From positions 744,001-808,000 of the forward strand of contig CAVOGY010000005.1 of assembly GCA_963695675.1 (NCBI GenBank): 64,000 nt of DNA, written 5' to 3'. The DNA comes from DASUPK01 sp963695675 (GTDB taxonomy: Bacteria; Actinomycetota; Thermoleophilia; Solirubrobacterales; 70-9). Shown piece after piece: positions 9,442 to 17,825 of the stretch. Below the pieces are notes generated by a model. The model saw only the letters and a program-made list of their open reading frames with translations, did no database searches and was not told where the DNA came from. A program made the translations under genes and the position numbers. How positions within the stretch are numbered: position 1 is the first letter of the stretch; each line of letters opens with the position of its first letter.

Positions 9442-9475
9442 TTCCCGCTGAGATCACGAGGACGAGAGGCCGGCG

Positions 9476-9757
9476 ATGGACGAAACGACCAAGCGGATCA
9501 GCGCGCTCCTGCACGAGGCGGGCGAGACCCACCACACCGTCTACCGGATCACCGACGGCGAGGACCCCGACTGGGCCTCCTGGTATGCGGACTGGCTGAT
9601 CGATCACTCAGAGCTGCCGGAGCTGCTTGGCGGCGCGCCGGTACGCAGCCACCTGGTCGCCGAGCTCGTCGCGCTCGAGCGGGAGTACGGCGCTGATCAG
9701 GGCTGGGAGGACAGCTACGCCGCTCGGATCGCCGAGCGATTCAGGGTGGGAAGCTGA
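9476..9757 (+). CDS. small conserved-looking soluble protein of unknown function
   Basis: I do not recognise a named family. The 93-residue protein is acidic and mostly helical with many tryptophans: DPDWASWYADWLIDHSELPE, then HLVAELVALEREYG and a WEDSYAARIAERF end. It has no signal peptide or membrane helix and is probably cytoplasmic. The ATG is preceded by an AGAGG ribosome site. Its stop overlaps the next ATG at 9757 (TGATG arrangement), so the two genes are translationally coupled. Confidence 0.7.
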   Translation: MDETTKRISALLHEAGETHHTVYRITDGEDPDWASWYADWLIDHSELPELLGGAPVRSHLVAELVALEREYGADQGWEDSYAARIAERFRVGS

Positions 9758-10629
9758 TGGCGAACCCGCGGGCCGAGGCCGAGGACATGCTGGGCGGTGA
9801 CTACGAGGCTCGCGTGCTCGAGCCCTCGCCTCCAGCGGTGAACGAGCCGCCTTACGCCGACGATCCGGTCGACCCCGGTGAGGTTCCCGAGGGTCGCGAG
9901 CTGGTCTCCCCGGTCCGCGGACGAGGGGACCTCACCTGGGACGACATCGCGCGGGAGGAGCCGGAGCTCGCAGCCTGGTGCGCCGAGCGCTGGCTCGGCG
10001 CCTGGAAGCGGCTCGAGCCGCTTCCCGCCTCCTTCACCGAGACGCGGGTGGCGCTCCACAAGGTCGCCGAGGCCGTCGTCTCCCCGGCGAGGAAGCCCGA
10101 GAACGAGATCGCGCTGCGCTATACGCGCGGGGGGTTCGGCACGCCCTTCTTCGAGCAGGACGGGGTCGACTGCCAGGTGCGCGTCGAGCACGGCGAGCTG
10201 GTCCGCCAGCGGCGCAACGAGGAGAGCCGGGAGCCGCTCCCGCCCGAGGTCGATCCGATCGCGTCGAGCGCCCTCGGAGACTTCTACGGCCTGGCCTGCT
10301 CGGTGCTCGAGCAGCTGCGGGCGGACGAGCCCGACGGCGATCCCTCGCTGGTCCAGCTCTGGCCGGAGCACTTCGACATCGCGCTCGAGCTCGGATCCGA
10401 GTCGGCCGGCCGCCGAGCGAACTTCGGAGCCTCCCCGGGGGACGATGACCATGACGAGCCCTACTTCTACGTCGGGCCGTGGACGGCCGAGGTCTCGGGT
10501 GAGCTCTGGAACGCGACGGGCTTCAAGGGCGCCGAGCTCGGCTACGCGGAGCTGATCGCGGCCGAGGACCAGCGACGGGCGGCGCTCGACTTCATGGACG
10601 AGCGCTATCGCGCTCTGCAGGAGGCCTAG
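9757..10629 (+). CDS. uncharacterised 290-residue soluble protein
   Basis: No family is recognised. The protein is acidic and lacks a signal peptide or membrane segments. The N-terminal 60 residues are Pro/Asp rich and probably disordered. The remainder has features like WCAERWLGAWKRLEPLPASF, LALRYTRGGFGTPFF-type segments and a near C-terminal YFYVGPWTAEVSGELWN. The last 30 residues (ELGYAELIAAEDQRRAALDF) suggest a terminal helix. It overlaps the upstream 93-residue gene and is followed by a tRNA gene on the other strand. The pair is likely one two-gene operon of unknown role. Confidence 0.7.
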   Translation: MANPRAEAEDMLGGDYEARVLEPSPPAVNEPPYADDPVDPGEVPEGRELVSPVRGRGDLTWDDIAREEPELAAWCAERWLGAWKRLEPLPASFTETRVALHKVAEAVVSPARKPENEIALRYTRGGFGTPFFEQDGVDCQVRVEHGELVRQRRNEESREPLPPEVDPIASSALGDFYGLACSVLEQLRADEPDGDPSLVQLWPEHFDIALELGSESAGRRANFGASPGDDDHDEPYFYVGPWTAEVSGELWNATGFKGAELGYAELIAAEDQRRAALDFMDERYRALQEA

Positions 10630-10688
10630 GGTGCGGTGAGCCAGGGTCGGCGCCGGCGCTTCTGCTCCGTGACCGGGCAACGGGATAA

Positions 10689-10760
10689 GCCCAGGGCCGG
10701 ACTCGAACCGGCGACCGCAGCTTTACGAGAGCTGTGCTCTACCAACTGAGCTACCTGGGC
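10689..10760 (-). tRNA. tRNA-Thr (CGU anticodon)
   Basis: The minus strand folds into a complete cloverleaf: 7-bp acceptor GCCCAGG/CCTGGGC, 4-bp D stem GCTC/GAGC with AGTTGGTA loop, anticodon arm CAGCT-CTCGTAA-AGCTG, a 5-nt variable loop, and T arm GCCGG-TTCGAGT-CCGGC. The anticodon CGT reads ACG (threonine). CCA is not encoded. It lies in the spacer between the unknown gene pair and the enoyl-CoA hydratase. Confidence 0.97.
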
Positions 10761-10798
10761 GCGACCTGCTGGTTGGGGCGATTGTAGGGTCCCGATCC

Positions 10799-11566
10799 AT
10801 GAACGAGCAGCCGCTGCTCACCGAGCGCCGCGACCGCGTGCTCCTGATCACCCTGAACCGCCCCGAGGCGCGGAACGCCGTCAACCTGGCGATGGCCGAG
10901 GCGATGGACGCCGCCCTCGACCAGCTCGACTCCGACGAGGAGCTGAGCGTCGGCGTGATCGCGGGCGAGGGCAAGGGCTTCAGCTCGGGGATGGACCTGA
11001 AGGCGTTCGCGAGTGGCGAGCGCCCGTGGGCCGGCGACCGCGGCTTCGCCGGAATCGTCCAGAGGCCGGCCGAGAAGCCGCTGATCGCGGCGATCGAGGG
11101 GTTCGCGGTCGCCGGAGGGTTGGAGATCGCGCTCGCCTGCGACCTGATCGTGGCTGCGAAGGGCGCCAAGCTCGGCGTCCCGGAGGTGAAGCGCGGCCTG
11201 GTCGCCGCGGCAGGAGCGCTGCGGCAGCTGCCCCGGCGCCTGCCGGGGGCGATCGCCATGGAGCTCGCCCTGACCGGCGAGACGATCACCGCGGAGCGTG
11301 GCGCCGAGCTCGGTCTCGTCAACCGGCTGGCCGATCCGGGCAAGGCGCTCGAGGTGGCGCTGGAGCTCGCCGGCGAGCTCGCCGCCAACGCTCCGCTCGC
11401 GCTCAGGGCTTCGAAGGCGGTGCTGCGGCAGCAGGCGTCGTGGGACGACGAGACCTTCTGGCGGGAGCAGGGCGCGATCATCGGCCCCGTGTTCGCGTCC
11501 GAGGACGCGATCGAGGGGGCCACCGCCTTCAGCGAGAAGCGCGCGCCTGACTGGCGCGGCCGTTAA
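10799..11566 (+). CDS. enoyl-CoA hydratase/isomerase family protein
   Basis: A crotonase-fold enzyme of 255 residues acting on acyl-CoA thioesters. It typically hydrates 2-enoyl-CoA in beta-oxidation, though isomerases and decarboxylases share the fold. Visible elements are TLNRPEARNAVNLAMAEAMD near the N-terminus, GKGFSSGMDLKAF (first oxyanion-hole segment), FAVAGGLEIALACDLIVAA (second oxyanion segment), and LGVPEVKRGLVAAAGALRQL, with a Glu at the usual active-site place. The start ATG directly follows the tRNA region. It is convergent with the FAS-II operon that ends at 11598, so it is a separate transcript. Confidence 0.9.
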   Translation: MNEQPLLTERRDRVLLITLNRPEARNAVNLAMAEAMDAALDQLDSDEELSVGVIAGEGKGFSSGMDLKAFASGERPWAGDRGFAGIVQRPAEKPLIAAIEGFAVAGGLEIALACDLIVAAKGAKLGVPEVKRGLVAAAGALRQLPRRLPGAIAMELALTGETITAERGAELGLVNRLADPGKALEVALELAGELAANAPLALRASKAVLRQQASWDDETFWREQGAIIGPVFASEDAIEGATAFSEKRAPDWRGR

Positions 11567-11597
11567 GGCCGCCCGCCTCCTTACGGCGCTTTCGGAG

Positions 11598-12426
11598 TCA
11601 CACCTCCGGCGTCACCAGCTCCGGGGATTTCCGCGCAGTGTTCATTCCCACCTGTTGCTCAGCGACGGCGCCAACGGCGTGGGCCCCGCCATCCACATGC
11701 AGCAGCTCCCCGCTGATCGCCTCGGACCAGTCCGAGAGCAGGAAGCAGACGGCGTGCGCGACCGGTGTCGGGTCGTCCGCGTCCCAGCCGAGCGGCGCTA
11801 CGTCCGGCCAACCGGCCGCGAGCCCGTCGAAGCCGGGAATGCCGCCCGCGGCGGGCGAGGCAATCGGCCCCGCCGAGACCAGGTTCGCGCGGATGCCGCG
11901 TGGACCGAGCTCACGCGCGAGGTAGCGGTTGACGGCCTCCAGGGCGGCCTTCGAGACTCCCATCCAGTCATACGAGGGCCAGGCCACGGACGCATCGAAG
12001 TCGAGCCCGACCACGCTGCCGCCCCCTTCCATCAGCGGGGCGAGGTGCCGCGCGAGCGCCTGGTAGGAGTAGGCGCTCGTCCGGAAGGCCTCGACGGCGC
12101 TCTCCGATGGTGTCTCGAGGAAGCGGCCCCCGATCGCGTCGGCCGGCGCGAAGGCGATCGCGTGCAGGACGCCGTCCAACCGCCCCCAGCGCCTCTCGAG
12201 CTCAGCCGTCAGCTCCGCCAGGTCGCTCTTCCGAGTTGATGTCCAGCTCGAGCACGTCCGGCGGCTCCGGCAGCCGGGCAGCGGCGCGCTCCGTCATCCG
12301 GCGGGTCCGCCCGAAGCCGGTGAGAGTCACCTCGGCGCCCGCGAGCTGCGCCTCGCGAGCCGCAGCGAAGGCGATGCTCTTCCGCGTCAGGACCCCGGTG
12401 ACCAGCAGTCTCTTGCCGGCGAGCAT
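11598..12426 (-). pseudogene. fabI: enoyl-ACP reductase FabI (InhA-like), frameshifted
   Basis: This enzyme reduces trans-2-enoyl-ACP in the last step of each fatty-acid elongation round. The N-terminal part (12426-12230) reads GKRLLVTGVLTRKSIAFAAA, the SDR-like NADH-binding segment with the FabI/InhA-type G-(I/V)-x-T-x-x-S-IA pattern. The rest reads GVLHAIAFAP, then YDWMGVSKAALE with the catalytic Tyr and Lys, and RANLVSAGPI. The two halves are in different frames, and one extra base at about 12228-12234 separates them. Everything else is intact, and the gene closes the FAS-II operon, so a sequencing insertion is likely. It overlaps the MaoC-like gene by one base at 12426. Confidence 0.85.
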
Positions 12427-13055
12427 CAGGCGAGCAACCTTCCGTCCTGGATCGGCGAGAGCTCGTCCTCGGTGGAGGCACCGGACGCGGCGACGCCCGA
12501 CGTTCCCGCCGACCGGTCGTCCGCCGGCTCCGGTGCTCGCCGCCAGAGCACGACGATCTCCATGGGGGCGACCAGCTCGCCCTCCTGGTTCAGGATCCTC
12601 ACCGCCAGGGTGACGAGGCCCGTCTCCTCACCCAGTGGCCGCTTCTTCGCCACCCTGGCCCGCACGCGGATCGTGTCACCAAGCCCCACCGGGCGCTTCA
12701 ACACGGCGCCGTTGAGGGAGCGCAGCGCGAGGACGACGCGCGGATCGATCGGCAGCAGGCCGAGGGCGTAGGAGATCACCAGCATGCCGTGGGCGATGCG
12801 TCGGCCGAAGGGGCTCTCGGCGGCCCAGGCGGCGTCCGCGTGCTGCGGGTGCCAGTCGCCTGTCAACGAGGCGAAGGAGACGACGTCGTATTCGGTCACG
12901 GTGCGCCCCGAGGACTCCATGGCGTCGCCGATCCGGAGATCGTCGAAGTACGGTGGCGCCTCGCGCCAGAGGCCCTCGCGCGCAGGCGCCGATGGCGCTG
13001 CTTGCTGCGACTCGGCAGGGGCGGTGGCGGTCTCGGTGGCGGTCTCCGGATTCAT
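12426..13055 (-). CDS. MaoC-like (R)-specific enoyl hydratase / 3-hydroxyacyl dehydratase
   Basis: A single hot-dog domain (about residues 38-165) with the hydratase-2 signature: FASLTGDWHPQHAD carries the catalytic Asp and His, followed by FGRRIAHGMLV. In a FAS-II operon this protein is best placed as the 3-hydroxyacyl-ACP dehydratase, like HadB of mycobacteria. No fabZ or fabA gene is seen in the cluster, which supports that role. The first 30 and last 40 residues are Ala/Thr/Glu-rich extensions, probably disordered. It overlaps accD by 4 bp and fabI by 1 bp. The assignment as FAS-II dehydratase is inference from context. Confidence 0.8.
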   Translation of the reverse strand: MNPETATETATAPAESQQAAPSAPAREGLWREAPPYFDDLRIGDAMESSGRTVTEYDVVSFASLTGDWHPQHADAAWAAESPFGRRIAHGMLVISYALGLLPIDPRVVLALRSLNGAVLKRPVGLGDTIRVRARVAKKRPLGEETGLVTLAVRILNQEGELVAPMEIVVLWRRAPEPADDRSAGTSGVAASGASTEDELSPIQDGRLLA

Positions 13056-14491
13056 GGCTGGCTCCTTTCGCTCTTGCTCGTTCCCAGCACCGAGAGCGCC
13101 CAGATCAGGCGCCGCCGGGTTTCGGCGGGCTCGACCACCTCGTCGACGTCTCCGGCGGCTGCGGCGACCTCCGCGGTCAGGTGCTGCTCGGCGTATTCGG
13201 CGGCGAGGCGCTCGTGCTCACCGCGCGGGTCATCAGCAGACGCGATCGAGCGACGGTGGATGATCCCGACCGCCTGGCGGGCGCCCAGCACGCCGATCTC
13301 GGCCCCGGGCCAGGCGAGCACCATGTCGGCGCCCAGCTCACGGGAGTTCATCGTGATGAACCCGCCTCCGTATGCCTTGCGCAGGACGACCGTCACCTTC
13401 GGCACCCGAGTTGCCGAGAAGGCGTGCAGCAGGCCGGCGCCGTGGCGGATCACCCCGAGCGCCTCCTGCTTCGTTCCGGGCAGGAAGCCGGGGGTGTCGA
13501 CGAGCACCACCAGCGGCAGGCCGAAGGCATCGCAGCGGCGGATGAACCCGGCCGCCTTCTCGGAGGCCGCCGAGTCGATCGCGCCGCCGAGGTGGTGCGG
13601 CTGGTTCGCGACCACTCCCACCGGGTGGCCGTTGAGACGCGTGAGCGCCGTGACCATGTTGCGGGCCCAGCGTGGTGAGAGCTCGATCATCGCGCCGCCG
13701 TCCGAGACGGACCGGATCACGGAGCGCACGTCGTAGACCTTGCGAGGACTGGCGGGAACCGCCTCGCCCGGGTCCCCACCCAACGGATCCTGGGGGAGGA
13801 CCGGATCGGGCGGCACCGCTGAGCTCTGCGGCAGGTGACCGAGCAGATCGCGGACCAGATCAGCCGCGGCGTGGTCATCGGATGCGACCAGGTCGCAGAC
13901 GCCGTTTCGAGAATGGACGCGGGGACCGCCCAGCTCGTCCATCGTGACGCTCTCCCCCATCACCTCCTCGACCACGTTCGGGCCAGTCAGGAAGAGCCGA
14001 GAGCCCTCGGTCATCACCACGAAGTCGGTGAGGGCCGGGGAGTAGGCGCCACCGCCGGCGGAGGTCCCCGTGATCACACTGATCTGCGGAACACGCCCCG
14101 AGAGGGCGACGTGCTGCCGGAAGATCGCCCCGTAGCCACCGAGGGCTCCCGCGCCCTCGTCGATCCGGGCCCCGCCCGACGCGATGAACCCCACGACGGG
14201 CGCCGACGCCCGGCCGGCCAAGTTCAGTACGCGAATGATCGTCTCGGCCTGCGCGGTTCCGAGCGATCCGCCCGCAAAGCCCTGGTCCTGGGCATAGCTG
14301 TAGACCGCGCGGCCGCCGACGGTGCCGGCGCCGGCCACGACGCCGTCGCCGGGCGCCGAGCGCGCCGAGCGCGATGCGACCCGCGTGCGAACGAGCTCGA
14401 GCGAGCCTGGATCGCAGAGCGCTTCGAGCCGCTCGAGGGGGTCGAGCCGCTCGCGCTGCGGCGCCTCGCGTTCGGCGAGCATCAGGTTCAT
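13052..14491 (-). CDS. acyl-CoA carboxylase beta subunit (carboxyltransferase)
   Basis: A 479-residue carboxyltransferase of the PccB/AccD5 family that moves CO2 from carboxybiotin to acetyl- or propionyl-CoA. Both crotonase-like halves are present. The N-half has GGRAVYSYAQDQGFAGGSLG and FIASGGARIDEGAGALGGYG (oxyanion hole). The C-half has VVLVDTPGFLPGT and RKAYGGGFITMNSRELGADM. No zinc finger of the E. coli AccD type is seen. Placement inside the FAS-II operon points to malonyl-CoA supply. The biotin carboxylase/BCCP subunits are not in this window. Confidence 0.92.
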   Translation of the reverse strand: MNLMLAEREAPQRERLDPLERLEALCDPGSLELVRTRVASRSARSAPGDGVVAGAGTVGGRAVYSYAQDQGFAGGSLGTAQAETIIRVLNLAGRASAPVVGFIASGGARIDEGAGALGGYGAIFRQHVALSGRVPQISVITGTSAGGGAYSPALTDFVVMTEGSRLFLTGPNVVEEVMGESVTMDELGGPRVHSRNGVCDLVASDDHAAADLVRDLLGHLPQSSAVPPDPVLPQDPLGGDPGEAVPASPRKVYDVRSVIRSVSDGGAMIELSPRWARNMVTALTRLNGHPVGVVANQPHHLGGAIDSAASEKAAGFIRRCDAFGLPLVVLVDTPGFLPGTKQEALGVIRHGAGLLHAFSATRVPKVTVVLRKAYGGGFITMNSRELGADMVLAWPGAEIGVLGARQAVGIIHRRSIASADDPRGEHERLAAEYAEQHLTAEVAAAAGDVDEVVEPAETRRRLIWALSVLGTSKSERSQP

Positions 14492-14519
14492 GCCACCAAC
14501 CCCTTTCTACGGCGGCCGC

Positions 14520-15719
14520 TCACGCGGCCGCCTCCAGGCAGAGGACGACGTTGTGGCCGCCGAAGCCGAAGGAGTTCGTGATCCCGACGGCCGGAGCGCC
14601 GTTGAGCGACAGGGCCCTCGCCTCTCCCGGCACGTAGTCGAGGTCCAAGCCCTCGTCCGGCTCCTCGTAGTTCAGGGTCGGCGGCGCGGTCTTCGTGCGG
14701 AGCGCCTGCAGAGTCGCCACCCCCTCGACTGCCCCCGCCGCGCCGAGCAGGTGCCCGATCGCGGACTTGGTGGACGAGGTCGGAAGCCGAGCAGCCTGCT
14801 CGCCGAGGGCCGACTTGAGCGCCTCGGTCTCGGAGCGGTCGTTGAGGGGCGTAGACGTCCCATGGGCGTTGACATAGGCAAGGTCGCCAGGCTCGACTCC
14901 GGCATCGGCCAGCGCTTTGCGGATGGCCCTCGCTGCGCCGTCTCCGCTCGGCTCAGGCGCAGTCAGGTGGTGGGCGTCGGCGGTGGCGCCGTAGCCGGTC
15001 AGGTAGCCGAGGATCGTGGCGCCACGCCCCTCGGCGGTCTCGGCGTCCTCGAGGATCATCACCCCGGCGCCCTCACCCATCACGAACCCGTCGCGGCGGC
15101 GATCGAACGGGCGGGAGATGCCGGTCTCCGAGGTCGCGCCCATCTCGGCGAAGGCGGCCATCGCCAAGTCGGTGATCGCGGCTTCGGCCCCACCCGCCAC
15201 GCAGGCGACCGCGTCGCCGTGCTGCACCATCCTGGCGCCGGATCCCAGGGCATTGGCCCCGGCCGCGCAGGCCGAGACGGTGCCGAAGCACTGCCCGCGC
15301 AGGTCGTGCTCGATTGCCAGAGCGCCGGCGGCGGCGTTGGCCATCATCTGCGGCACGCAGAGGGGCGAGACTGCTGATTGGCCCTTCTCGCGGAGGATGT
15401 TGTGCTCGGACTCGATCGTCGCCAGACCGCCGATTCCGGTCCCCATCACGCAACCGACCTCGGCTCGGTCGTAGGGTGCTTCGTCGAGCCCGGCCTGTGA
15501 GATGGCCTCTGCGGCCGCCACCAGAGCGAGCTGCGTGAATCGATCGCTGCGGCGGGCCTGGCGGCGCGTCAGATGGTCGGTCGGCTCGAAATCCGAGCAG
15601 CGCCCGAGTCCGTCGGAGATCCCCGACTCTCCAGCGGCCCAGCGCTCGTGCAGCGCGGGGGCGCCCACCCCGAGCGGGGTGACGGCCCCGAGCCCAGTGA
15701 TGGCGACGCGGCGGCTCAT
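14520..15719 (-). CDS. fabF: 3-oxoacyl-ACP synthase II (KAS II)
   Basis: This enzyme elongates acyl-ACP by decarboxylative condensation with malonyl-ACP. It has 399 residues. The active-site Cys is at about 151 in TVSACAAGANALG, the two histidines are in VNAHGTSTPLND and KSAIGHLLGAAGAVEG, and the C-terminus ends in NSFGFGGHNVVL. It overlaps the acpP stop by 4 bp, so the two are translated together. Length and motifs are complete, with nothing odd. Confidence 0.96.
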   Translation of the reverse strand: MSRRVAITGLGAVTPLGVGAPALHERWAAGESGISDGLGRCSDFEPTDHLTRRQARRSDRFTQLALVAAAEAISQAGLDEAPYDRAEVGCVMGTGIGGLATIESEHNILREKGQSAVSPLCVPQMMANAAAGALAIEHDLRGQCFGTVSACAAGANALGSGARMVQHGDAVACVAGGAEAAITDLAMAAFAEMGATSETGISRPFDRRRDGFVMGEGAGVMILEDAETAEGRGATILGYLTGYGATADAHHLTAPEPSGDGAARAIRKALADAGVEPGDLAYVNAHGTSTPLNDRSETEALKSALGEQAARLPTSSTKSAIGHLLGAAGAVEGVATLQALRTKTAPPTLNYEEPDEGLDLDYVPGEARALSLNGAPAVGITNSFGFGGHNVVLCLEAAA

Positions 15720-15961
15720 GACTGGCGCTCTGTGACGAAGTCGACCGCGTCCTTGACGGTCGCGATCTTGTCCATGTCGGTGTCGGTGATCTCGATCCCG
15801 TAGTCGTCCTCGATCACCTGGGCCAGCTCGACCAGGTCGAGCGAGTCGATGTCCAGGTCCTCGAAGCGCGAGTTGGGCTTCACGTTCTCAGGCTCCTCGC
15901 CGAACTCGACGAGCGCGGCGGTCACCCTCTCGGTCACCTGTTCTTTTGTTGCCGTTGTCAT
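15716..15961 (-). CDS. acpP: acyl carrier protein
   Basis: An 81-residue acidic four-helix protein that carries growing fatty acids on a phosphopantetheine arm. The attachment site is Ser40 in DLDIDSLDLVELAQ. Its length, charge and gene position between fabG and fabF are all typical. The start ATG at 15961 is followed by the usual Lys/Glu-rich first helix. Confidence 0.96.
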   Translation of the reverse strand: MTTATKEQVTERVTAALVEFGEEPENVKPNSRFEDLDIDSLDLVELAQVIEDDYGIEITDTDMDKIATVKDAVDFVTERQS

Positions 15962-15987
15962 CGGTCTTCCTTTCTCCGTTGGGTTGA

Positions 15988-16773
15988 TCAGGCGGACATG
16001 CCGCCGTCGATGGGCAGCACCGCCCCGGTCACGTAGGAGGCCTCGTCGGAGGCCAGAAAGCGGATGCAGGCGGCGACCTCCTCGGGACTCCCCGGGCGCC
16101 TTGCCGGGATCGCGTCGAGCAGACCGCCCGATCCGTTCGAGGTGACGTCCCGGGTCAGCTCGGTCTCGATCAGCCCGGGAGCCACCGCGTTCACCGTGAC
16201 TCCGCGACGGGCGACCTCGACGGCCACGGTCCGGGTGAAGGCGATCAGGCCGGCCTTGGAAGCGGCGTAGTTGGCCTGCCCGGGGTTCGCGCGCAGGCCG
16301 GAGACGGAGGAGACGTTGATCACGCGGCCAAAGCGCTGGCGCATCATCGGGCCGAGCGCGGCGCGGGTGAGACGGAAGGCCGCGGTCAGGTTGACGTCGA
16401 GCACCCGGGTCCAGTCCTCGTCGCTCAACCTCATCGAGAGGGCGTCGGCCGTCATGCCGGCGTTGTTGACCAGGACCAGCACTGGACCGAGCTCCTCGGT
16501 GAGCTGAGCCAGCATCCCGTCCGCGGCCGAGGCGTCCGCGACGTCGGCGCCGAGCGTCAGCGCGGTGCCGCCGCGCGACTCGATCGAGCCGGCGACCTGA
16601 TCGGCGCCCTCACGGTCGCGGCTGAAGTTGACGCCCACCGCCCAGCCCTGCTCGGCGAGGGCCCGGGCCGTGGCGGCGCCGATCCCACGGGAGGCTCCGG
16701 TGACGAGCGCGCAGCCCGCGTCTTGGGGGGCGGGACGCGCCTCAGCGGCCATGGTTGTCTTGCCCGCGCTCAC
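15988..16773 (-). CDS. fabG: 3-oxoacyl-ACP reductase
   Basis: An SDR-family NADPH-dependent reductase of the FAS-II cycle. It has the cofactor motif TGASRGIGAATARAL, NNAGMTADALSMRLSDEDW, the catalytic Ser in NVSSVSG, Tyr and Lys in YAASKAG, and PGLIETELT. The start is either GTG 16773, which overlaps the fabH stop as GTGA, or ATG 16752 (254 residues). The GTGA coupling favours the GTG start but both fit. The end at 15988 is 27 bp before acpP. Confidence 0.95.
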   Translation of the reverse strand: MSAGKTTMAAEARPAPQDAGCALVTGASRGIGAATARALAEQGWAVGVNFSRDREGADQVAGSIESRGGTALTLGADVADASAADGMLAQLTEELGPVLVLVNNAGMTADALSMRLSDEDWTRVLDVNLTAAFRLTRAALGPMMRQRFGRVINVSSVSGLRANPGQANYAASKAGLIAFTRTVAVEVARRGVTVNAVAPGLIETELTRDVTSNGSGGLLDAIPARRPGSPEEVAACIRFLASDEASYVTGAVLPIDGGMSA

Positions 16774-17825
16774 GCGCTCCCCTCCCACTCGAGGATCCCG
16801 GCGCCCCACGTGAGGCCGGCCCCGAAGGCCGAGAGCAGGACCCGGGACCCCCTGCGTAGGGACCCATTGCCGGCGGCCTGTGCGAGCGCGATCGGGATGC
16901 TGGCGGCCGAGGTGTTCCCGTAATCGGCCAGGCAGTCGATCACCCGGTCGGACGGCAGGTCCAACCGCTCGCCGACAGCGGAGATGATCCGCGAGTTGGC
17001 CTGGTGGTAGACGAACAGATCGATCTCCTCGAGCGCCAGCCCGGCGTCCGAGACGACCTCCAGCGTGACGTCGCTCATCGCCCCCACCGCGGCGCGAAAT
17101 GTGGCCCGGCCGTCCATCCGGATCAGGCGCTCGTCGTGGGTCGCCTGGATCAGGTCCCCGCGGCCCCCATCCGATCGCAGTGCGACCGGGCCGATCAGCC
17201 CCGGACCACCGGGGGTCACGACCGCGGCGCCGGCGCCGTCGCCGAAGAGCCCGGCGGTGCGCCGGTCGCCATAGTCGATGACCCTGCTCATCACCTCGGC
17301 GCCGACCACGAGCGCCGCGCGGGCGCGTCCGGATTCGAGCTGCGCGGCCGCCAGGGAAAGGGCCGACAGAAAGCCCGTGCAGGCGGCGCCAATGTCCATC
17401 GCTCCCGCCGGATCCGCCCCGAGCCGGCTGGCTACGAGGGGGGCGGCGTGAGGCTGAAGCTGATCCGGGGTCAAGGTCGCGACGAGGACCAGGTCGATCT
17501 CGGAGGGGTCGACGTCGGCGAGGGCAAGCGCACGTGAGCCCGCGCCGGCCGCGAGGTCCACGAGCGTCTCGCCGTCCGCCCGGTGCCGTCGCAGAACGCC
17601 GGTGCGCGAGGAGATCCACTCGGAGTCGAGGCCGAGGGGGGTGGCCAGCTCGTCGTTCTCGACCACTCGTACGGGGAGCTCGGCCGCGATCGCGGCGATA
17701 CCCGGCCCCGAGGTTCTCTTGGTCCCGTTCTGGCTCGCTGCGCCGGTGGTCCTGGCAATCAGCCCGTCGGGATGGACGAGGGAGGCGAAGACGTCCCACT
17801 GCTGTCCGGGGCCAAGCTCAGGCAA
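16770..17825 (-). CDS. fabH: 3-oxoacyl-ACP synthase III
   Basis: KAS III starts fatty-acid synthesis by condensing a short acyl-CoA with malonyl-ACP. The catalytic Cys is at about 149 in IGAACTGFLSAL, the His is in VYHQANSRI and the Asn is in DYGNTSAASIP. The protein is about 36 residues longer at the N-terminus than typical FabH (the domain begins near GIAAIAAELP). The first ~40 residues may therefore be a real extension or a start called too early, but no better ATG/GTG is seen after 17825. The start overlaps the fabD stop by 8 bp. Confidence 0.93.
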   Translation of the reverse strand: MPELGPGQQWDVFASLVHPDGLIARTTGAASQNGTKRTSGPGIAAIAAELPVRVVENDELATPLGLDSEWISSRTGVLRRHRADGETLVDLAAGAGSRALALADVDPSEIDLVLVATLTPDQLQPHAAPLVASRLGADPAGAMDIGAACTGFLSALSLAAAQLESGRARAALVVGAEVMSRVIDYGDRRTAGLFGDGAGAAVVTPGGPGLIGPVALRSDGGRGDLIQATHDERLIRMDGRATFRAAVGAMSDVTLEVVSDAGLALEEIDLFVYHQANSRIISAVGERLDLPSDRVIDCLADYGNTSAASIPIALAQAAGNGSLRRGSRVLLSAFGAGLTWGAGILEWEGSA

